Source of the DNA: JAGOBX01 sp017999075 [NCBI: Candidatus Babelota bacterium]
Lineage (GTDB): Bacteria > JAGOBX01
Length of the DNA stretch: 5,903 bases
Direction: 5' to 3'
Assembly: GCA_017999075.1 (NCBI GenBank)
Contig: JAGOBX010000249.1
Location: forward strand, 1 to 5,903
Both the position numbers and the translations under genes were made by a program. Within the stretch, counting starts at the first letter, position 1, and each line of letters begins with the position of its first letter. Shown here one piece after another: positions 1 to 5,300 of the stretch. Below the pieces are notes generated by a model. The model saw only the letters and a program-made list of their open reading frames with translations, was not told the DNA's origin and ran no database searches.

Positions 1-57
1 ATGAACTTCAATAGCTAATCCGATAATTATATCGCTCAATTCTTTTTCATAAATCAT
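1..57 (-). CDS. GxxExxY protein, second copy (N-terminal 19 codons only)
   Basis: The first 19 codons of a GxxExxY-family gene, running off the left edge. The ATG is at 55-57, and the visible residues (MIYEKELSDIIIGLAIEVH) are the same as the start of the complete copy at 459-827. An AAAGGA ribosome binding site (minus strand, 65-70) sits 7 nt before the ATG, also as in the complete copy. DNA identity with 771-827 is complete over these bases, which indicates a recent duplication or gene conversion. Whether this copy is intact cannot be seen, because the GxxExxY motif and the nuclease-fold residues would lie outside the window. It has its own upstream palindromic repeat (79-140) and is separated from the complete copy by about 400 bp of repeat-rich DNA. 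Confidence 0.8.
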   Translation of the reverse strand, partial: MIYEKELSDIIIGLAIEVH

Positions 58-64
58 TGTCAAT

Positions 65-70
65 TCCTTT
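65..70 (-). promoter_or_regulatory. Ribosome binding site of the partial GxxExxY copy
   Basis: AAAGGA on the minus strand lies 7 nt before the ATG at 55-57. The spacing is normal for ATG, but would leave only 1 nt before the TTG at 61-63. It therefore supports ATG as the start in both copies. Confidence 0.6.
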
Positions 71-78
71 TAAATTCT

Positions 79-140
79 TGGTGTCTTCGGTGTCCTCGGT
101 GGATAATATTTTTTCCACCGAAAAAGACGAATACACCGAA
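79..140. repeat. Palindromic intergenic repeat, copy R1
   Basis: An imperfect palindrome. Inner arms TCGGTGGA (96-103) and TCCACCGA (114-121) are exact complements around a 10-nt loop. Outer arms TTCGGTGT (86-93) and ACACCGAA (133-140) are also exact complements. The spacers between inner and outer arms are unequal (2 and 11 nt), so a folded form would have an asymmetric internal loop. The left arm is made of 8-9 nt units ending in GGTG. The same element recurs at 391-458 and 849-909 in the same orientation. It lies directly upstream of the partial GxxExxY gene. Confidence 0.85.
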
Positions 141-390
141 TAAATTCTATTCTGTTTTTTTTCTCTGCATTTTCTTCGTGTTAAAATTATTTTTTTTTTA
201 TCACAAAGAATAATACTTTTTATAATCATAAAAACGCAAAAATCATTTTCACGCAAAAGCGCGAAGGCAGCAAAGTTTAAAATAATAATTTTACTTTATT
301 TAGCTTTAAAATTATAATTTTAAATTATCAATATTATAATTTGTCATAATCAGAAATTTTCAATTTTTAATTCTCAATTTTCAATTGAAT
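141..390. other. Repeat-rich, AT-rich intergenic stretch without a supported gene
   Basis: Together with the flanking palindromes R1 and R2 this makes up the roughly 400 bp gap between the two GxxExxY copies. I see no open frame with a ribosome binding site or family resemblance. It holds a CTCTGC/CTTCGTG-type degenerate stretch (about 159-186), a run of nine T residues, three degenerate 8-mers (252-275), an AT-only stretch (about 276-340) and a TCAATTTT-type repeat (356-392). No promoter or intrinsic terminator could be assigned with confidence. Confidence 0.7.
252..275 (+). repeat. Three degenerate 8-mers, CGCAAAAG type
   Basis: CGCAAAAG, CGCGAAGG and CAGCAAAG follow each other without spacers. 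The period is 8 nt and all three share a purine-rich end. From memory, runs of ACGCAAAG-like 8-mers are common between genes in many uncultured bacteria, but I cannot verify this here. No function is assigned. Confidence 0.55.
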
Positions 391-392
391 TT
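356..392. repeat. Short AT repeat of TCAATTTT units
   Basis: The motif TCAATTTT occurs twice within 37 bp (360-367 and 374-381) amid similar TTCAATT/AATTC runs, and the stretch contains the perfect 10-base palindrome TTCAATTGAA (380-389). It borders palindrome R2. It could be a simple-sequence expansion with no role of its own. Confidence 0.5.
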
Positions 393-458
393 CTCGGTGT
401 TTCTCGGTGTCCTCGGTGGACAATATTTTTTCCACCGAAAAAGACGAATGCACCGAAA
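391..458. repeat. Palindromic intergenic repeat, copy R2
   Basis: The second copy of the palindrome. Its 401-456 part matches R1 84-139 at 52 of 56 positions. Inner arms TCGGTGGA (413-420) and TCCACCGA (431-438) are intact, while the outer arms are weaker (TCGGTG 404-409 with CACCGA 451-456, then a possible G-T pair). The left side has an extra TTCTCGGTGT unit. It begins 0-2 nt downstream of the stop codon of the complete GxxExxY gene, in the same orientation as the copy after gspE. It might fold after transcription, but no T-run follows the hairpin on the minus strand, so it is not a standard intrinsic terminator. Confidence 0.85.
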
Positions 459-827
459 TTATAGAACAATCCTTTTAAATTCTAATTTATTTCTTCCGAA
501 ATTTAATATATAATCAACTTTCACTTCGCTTGCTTTTAAATAATTTAATATTTGACTTATATGTTCGGAACAAATATTGTTTGTTGCTTTTAGTTCTAAA
601 ATTATTTTGTTATCAATTAAAAAATCAACATAATATTTTTTGTTAAGGATATGTGTTTTATATTTAATTAATAATTCTTTTTGATTTTCAAATTTTATAT
701 TATTTTGTTCAAACTCAATAGCTAAAGCTTCTTCATAAACTGCTTCAAGAAATCCTATGCCTAAAGTTTTATGAACTTCAATAGCTAATCCGATAATTAT
801 ATCGCTCAATTCTTTTTCATAAATCAT
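459..827 (-). CDS. GxxExxY protein (PD-(D/E)XK nuclease-like fold)
   Basis: A 122-residue protein recognised by the family motif G-x-x-E-x-x-Y (G25, E28, Y31, in GIGFLEAVYEEAL), after the typical start EL...I...A.EVHK.LG. A nuclease-like core follows: D68, then E78-L-K80 in IILELKA, then H89...Q92...YL and the usual ending NFG....FKR.VL. This fits the PDDEXK_3 / GxxExxY family (TIGR04256-like), whose members are usually 120-140 residues, so the gene is full length. The biochemical role of the family is not established; the fold and conserved acidic and lysine residues suggest nucleic acid cleavage or binding, which is inference. I chose the ATG at 825-827 because AAAGGA lies 7 nt before it; a TTG at 831-833 has only 1 nt of spacing. 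An in-frame stop (842-840) rules out extension into the repeat. The gene is flanked by direct palindromic repeats and partly duplicated at 1-57. Confidence 0.9.
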   Translation of the reverse strand: MIYEKELSDIIIGLAIEVHKTLGIGFLEAVYEEALAIEFEQNNIKFENQKELLIKYKTHILNKKYYVDFLIDNKIILELKATNNICSEHISQILNYLKASEVKVDYILNFGRNKLEFKRIVL

Positions 828-834
828 TGTCAAT

Positions 835-840
835 TCCTTT
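835..840 (-). promoter_or_regulatory. Ribosome binding site of the complete GxxExxY gene
   Basis: AAAGGA on the minus strand with 7 nt before the ATG at 825-827. It decides the start in favour of ATG over the TTG at 831-833. It lies between the palindrome and the gene and is identical to the site at 65-70. Confidence 0.65.
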
Positions 841-848
841 TAAATTCT

Positions 849-909
849 TGGTGTCTTCGGTGTCCTCGGTGGATAATATTTTTTCCACCGAAAAAGATGA
901 ATACACCGA
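849..909. repeat. Palindromic intergenic repeat, copy R3
   Basis: The third copy of the palindrome; it differs from R1 by one base (897). Inner arms TCGGTGGA (866-873) and TCCACCGA (884-891) are exact. Outer arms are TCGGTGT (857-863) and ACACCGA (903-909). It fills nearly the whole space between the gspE stop and the GxxExxY ribosome binding site. Any promoter for GxxExxY would therefore have to lie in the repeat or in gspE. On the minus strand it contains a TATTAT string in the loop that resembles a -10 box, but I see no convincing -35 box. Confidence 0.87.
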
Positions 910-2349
910 TTATTTTTCTCTGTGAATAACCCTTGCGAATTCAGAAACAGTCGTTATTCCATTTAATACTTTTTGTATCCCGTCTTCAAATAATGTTATC
1001 ATCTGATTTTTTTCTATCGCATATTTTTTTATTTCCTGAATTGAAATGCCTTTTTTTACCATTGTATTTATATTCAGATCAAATATTAGTATTTCAAATA
1101 ATCCGCATCTGCCTTTATAACCTGTCCCGCTGCATTTATCACATCCGCGTCCCTGAAATAACACCGCATTTTCAAAACTGCGTTTCGCAAGCCGTTCAAG
1201 TGTCTTGATTTTTTGCGGCGCAGGTTCTTTACAATGTTCGCACATTTTTCTGACAAGCCGCTGAGAGATAATTCCTCTCACAGTATCGGCAATCAGATAC
1301 GGCGGCAAACCAATATCAACTAACCTCGATAAAGTGCTGACTGTGTCATTCGTATGAATAGTAGATAAAACAAGATGTCCGGTCAAAGCCGCCTGAATAG
1401 CGATTTCCGCTGTTTCAGAATCCCGTATCTCGCCTACCATAATTATATCCGGGTCCTGCCGCAAAAGACTTCGCAAACCATTGGCAAAAGACAGATTGCG
1501 TTTCCGGTTTATCTGCGTCTGATTAATTCCTGGAATTTCATATTCTACAGGATCTTCGATTGTAGCGATTTTTAATTCAGGACGTTTTATCTTTTGCAAT
1601 ACCGCATACAAAGTCGTGGTTTTTCCGCTTCCAGTAGGTCCCGCAGTCAAAACAACTCCGTGCGTAAATTCCAATAATTTTTCAAATGCAAGTAAATTGG
1701 TTCCCATTACTCCAAGCGAATCTATTGTTATTACCTGCTCGCTCTGGCTCAATAACCTCAAAACCACATTCTCTCCGTGCATTGTCGGAATAGTCGAAAC
1801 CCTGATGTCAAATTCAACATTCTCAAGATTTATCTTAACCCTGCCGTCCTGCGGTTTCTGCTGTTCTGCAATATCAAGATTAGCAAATACCTTTATATGC
1901 GAAATAATATTTTTCTGTATCTCCTTAGCTATCGACGGCTGCTCAAACAGTATTCCATCAATCCTGTATCTTATAATAACCTTTTCTTCAAACGGCTCAA
2001 TATGTATATCGCTCGCATTTTTATTATAAGCGTTTATCAATATATTTTTTACGCTCGTATAAATGAAATTCTCTCCGTCCAGTTCCGATTCGCCGTTTCT
2101 GTAATTAAAATTTATTTCGGATTTATCGTTGTTTGAATAATTCCCGGTTAAAATATTATTTCCATTCTGCCATTTCAAAAATCTCTCATTAAACTCGCTT
2201 TCGTCAATAATCTTGAAATCAACTGTTTTCCGATAGTATTTCTCCAGTATTTTCCTAAGATAATATGTTTCATCAAGACCATATACGGTTAATGTTTTTG
2301 GAGTTTCGTCAGCGGGTATGAGATTATGATTTTTATAGAATGAGTTCAT
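910..2349 (-). CDS. gspE: GspE/PilB-type secretion or pilus assembly ATPase
   Basis: A 479-residue cytoplasmic hexameric ATPase of the type II secretion/type IV pilus family, which powers assembly of the (pseudo)pilus at the inner membrane. Visible parts: a short, poorly conserved N-terminal region (1-92) ending in an Asn-rich stretch; an N2 domain (about 95-200) with ASDIHIEP, RYRIDG and QDGR; Walker A GPTGSGKT (237-244); Asp box with IEDPVEY (264-270); Walker B with DPDIIMVGEIRD (299-310, catalytic Glu 307); His box TGHLVLSTIHTND (323-335); and the zinc-binding tetracysteine motif CEHC (370-373) and CDKC (403-406). All catalytic motifs are intact. The length is close to GspE (about 500) and shorter than typical PilB (about 560), and no full MshEN-type N-terminus is seen, so I prefer gspE; pilB remains possible. 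ATG start at 2347-2349. The upstream gene ends 2 nt before, implying coupling. No other secretion genes are in the window. Confidence 0.95.
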   Translation of the reverse strand: MNSFYKNHNLIPADETPKTLTVYGLDETYYLRKILEKYYRKTVDFKIIDESEFNERFLKWQNGNNILTGNYSNNDKSEINFNYRNGESELDGENFIYTSVKNILINAYNKNASDIHIEPFEEKVIIRYRIDGILFEQPSIAKEIQKNIISHIKVFANLDIAEQQKPQDGRVKINLENVEFDIRVSTIPTMHGENVVLRLLSQSEQVITIDSLGVMGTNLLAFEKLLEFTHGVVLTAGPTGSGKTTTLYAVLQKIKRPELKIATIEDPVEYEIPGINQTQINRKRNLSFANGLRSLLRQDPDIIMVGEIRDSETAEIAIQAALTGHLVLSTIHTNDTVSTLSRLVDIGLPPYLIADTVRGIISQRLVRKMCEHCKEPAPQKIKTLERLAKRSFENAVLFQGRGCDKCSGTGYKGRCGLFEILIFDLNINTMVKKGISIQEIKKYAIEKNQMITLFEDGIQKVLNGITTVSEFARVIHREK

Positions 2350-2351
2350 AG

Positions 2352-5300
2352 TTAATTCATTTTCCTTTCATACATAAACATCAGCAGACCCAAATCTCTG
2401 CGTATATCGTCGATTTCAGCGCCTTCGAGTTTTTGGATGTCGCGTATGATACGGCCTAACCGTTCGATTTTGTAAAGTATCTGCGAGTTAGTGTTTTCAG
2501 GACGATTGCGCAGATATTGTAAATCATTTATTGCGCGATCGATTATGCGTAAATCCTGATATGACAAAACTTCAAAACTGCTGCCGCCTTCGAGCAGGTA
2601 TATTTGTACCGGTAAAATATTATTTCCGGTTATCGTAATCAATGAACCGTTTGAAAGTCCTGTAAAATCCGCTATTCTGACGCGGTTGCGCCGGAATACC
2701 TGAACACGAGACGCTTCGCCTGAGTATTTCAAAGTGATTGATGTAAGTTCGCGCCAGCCCCAGCAGCGATTGTGATGCGGATGTTTGTATGTAAGCGCAA
2801 TAATTTCGAATGCGCCGAATTTATCGCCGATTTTTAATTTTTTGCCATAAGTTTTGATGCGCGTTACATCATCGAAATTAGGCAGATTTTCAAGATTTGA
2901 GATTATATAATCATAACTTGTAGCATAATCAAAATCTATTGATATTTCCGCTTTCAAATTATTAAAAGGAGGATGAGTAAAATAATTTCCATGTAGCAGA
3001 TATTCGAGTCTGCCTGATATTTCATACTCGCCTGCTGTTAAAGGCATATTCAATATTGCCCTGAATTCAGTTTCGGAATCCTTTGCAATTTGAGATTGAG
3101 TTATATATGAAATTTCATCGGCTGACAATGTTCCTCTGTCAAGTATCTGTTTGATTTCAAAACCTTCCGGCAGCATTTTAACGCCTAATAATTGTAGAGG
3201 CATTATTTTCGGCGACGCTGTTATTACGCTTAAAATTTCCGAACCGCTGAATGCGGCTGCGTTATCAGGTCTAATATAATCAATACTTCTGCGAATAAAA
3301 TTTGAAATTATATTATATGTCGCGCTTTCCAGAACTGCAGACAAATCAAACGCGAAATAAACCGTTTTTCCTTCGCCGAATGAATTCATTAATATTACAG
3401 GCGATTGATTGCTGACAGGAGTTACATCAATAATTTTTATGTCTCCGTCAATTATATCTCCTGGCTCTACTGTGGAATGCGATGTTCCCGAAGTATTGAT
3501 TGATTCGTCAAATATTTTATGGTTCGCAATATCATAAACCTTGATTTTGGTTGTTGAATTTAATACTTCGTCAGGAAGTTTGGTTCCGTCGATTGTAAAA
3601 TCAAAAGGTCCGATGCCTTCTACTGAATCGAATATTGAAGCACCTGAACTTAATTCTATTCTTACAGTATCGCCGTTTGTATTAGGCAGGTATTTACAGT
3701 CAACAAACACTATTCCGCTTGGAGCCGGATTCAGTTCGCAAAAACCGCCCGCCTGCGCCGCGGTGTATGCGGACAACTGAACCTTATACACTTCGCCTTG
3801 AACAGTCATACTTCCCGCTTCTGTAACAGGAGTAGATACAAGATTCATCAGCCTGTCGTTTTCGCTGCGCATTTTATTATTGATTTTCGCGCCGTAAAAA
3901 TCATATCCTTTCGAAGGTTGAGTATATGTATGATGGCGGTAACGCCATTTGCGCTGACGCAGACAATCTGCCGCTATATCCTTAAACATACTGCCGATAA
4001 ATCCGCCGCCTGCGTAAATATGCTCGCGTATTTCGTCTTCCTCGTATTCTGAAAATCTATTGTGTTCGCCGAGTATCATCATCATATCATAACTGTTTGA
4101 ACGCAATTTTTTTAAAAATTCGTCTTTGTCTTGTACAATTGCATACCCAGGTATTTTCAGTGAATTCATTATATTTGAGATCAAATCTTCCGGCACGATT
4201 TTATAACCGTTATCAACCTTCACTTTCAGATTATTTCCCTGTTTCTGATAATTAAGCCACACTAATAATTTTCCTGAACTTGTTATTGAAATATCTCCGG
4301 CCAATGCGTCTATCATTGTAAACTGTCTTGAATATTCAGGACTTAAGTTTCCAAGCATATCAACGGCTTTATATTGTAATGTTACAATACCGCTGTCTAT
4401 ATTTGAAATTGTAAACGGTAAATCGTATTCAAGATATTCTCCATCATTTATTTTATAATATATTTGATCAATGCCTGCTCCGGTTCCGCTGTCTATGGCT
4501 GTAATTGTGAACCTGCTTTCTTTAATAATTTCTGTTTGCGAATCATTTGAATATTCGATTGACAAAAGAAGAAGAGGAACAGTTTTATCCACAATGATAT
4601 TTACATTGTTCCAATCTTCAATGTTTTTTGAAATATCAATTGAACGGTATTTGAATGTATGTGCGCCAGTACTCCATCCGCCAGTTCCCTTAACATTGCA
4701 CTCAGTAGTCTGCACTGCAATTATTGTACTATCATCAATACTGTATTCTATCCCGAAGACTCCTGATAAAACGTCCGTGCATTTTATTATGATTTGCGTT
4801 GAATCGTTGATAAATACAGGGTTTGTACCGTATTTCGGTTCGGAGATCAGAATTTCAGAAACAGATTTTGTAAGATCAATATTAATATTGTCCACCGAAG
4901 ACACCGAGGTATTACCGGCTAAATCTGTAGCTATCCACTCTGCATTTTGCCCTTTGCCTTCAATCAGAATTCTATATTCTGAACTCTGCGTCATTCCACT
5001 TAAAGCATCACTCGCGCTGAATGCTACCTGAACATTTTGGTTAAACCAAATATTTTCTGACGGATAAACAAGTGCCCAATTTTCAGTATCTGTACTCTGT
5101 ATTCTGCACTTTGAGCTAATTACAGGCGCAGTTTTATCAATATTAATTTTATCCACCGAAATCACCGAGGTATTACCAGCTAAATCCTGCGCAATCCACG
5201 ACGCTGACTGATTTGAACCCTCTGATGATAAAATAATTTCTTTAGTGTATTCCATCAGTCCTGATAGATCTGAAGCGGTAAATATAACTTTTATATTTCC

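Larger units (their letters stand above)
1..139. repeat. Direct duplication, left copy (pairs with 771-909)
   Basis: These 139 bases match 771-909 with a single difference (C at 127, T at 897). The segment holds the first 19 codons of a GxxExxY gene, its ribosome binding site and the palindromic repeat upstream. The left limit is only the window edge, so the true duplication is longer. On the right the match ends at the last base of the palindrome, and beyond it the two loci do not align. Identity is as high in the noncoding part as in the gene, which argues for recent duplication rather than selection on the protein. Confidence 0.92.
771..909. repeat. Direct duplication, right copy (pairs with 1-139)
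   Basis: Partner of 1-139, with 138 of 139 bases identical. It covers the start of the complete GxxExxY gene, its ribosome binding site and the palindrome up to the base before the gspE stop codon (TAA, read at 912-910). The match ends exactly between the palindrome and gspE, so this junction is a good candidate for an insertion boundary. Confidence 0.92.

Noticed and set aside
47-256. A 69-residue minus-strand open frame containing STEDTEDT
   Set aside because: It is a translation of palindrome R1 and the AT-rich spacer, starts with TTG without a ribosome binding site, and overlaps the start of the partial GxxExxY gene in another frame.
391-458. Intrinsic terminator after GxxExxY
   Set aside because: A hairpin can form, but on the minus strand the T-run comes before the stem rather than after it.
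831-833. TTG as the start of the GxxExxY gene
   Set aside because: Only 1 nt would separate it from AAAGGA, whereas the ATG at 825-827 has 7 nt.
79-909. A CRISPR array
   Set aside because: Three palindromic copies are spaced hundreds of bases apart, with a gene between two of them and no regular spacers; no cas gene is seen.
1-909. A classical insertion sequence
   Set aside because: No transposase is visible, and the flanking repeats are direct copies of a palindrome rather than terminal inverted repeats with a target-site duplication that I can identify.
4471-5031. A 186-codon plus-strand open frame and the other plus-strand frames over 933-2136 and 3541-5702
   Set aside because: They lie antisense to two well-supported genes, have no family resemblance, and their repeated string STEDTEV is only the reverse reading of the Ig-like linker DNA.
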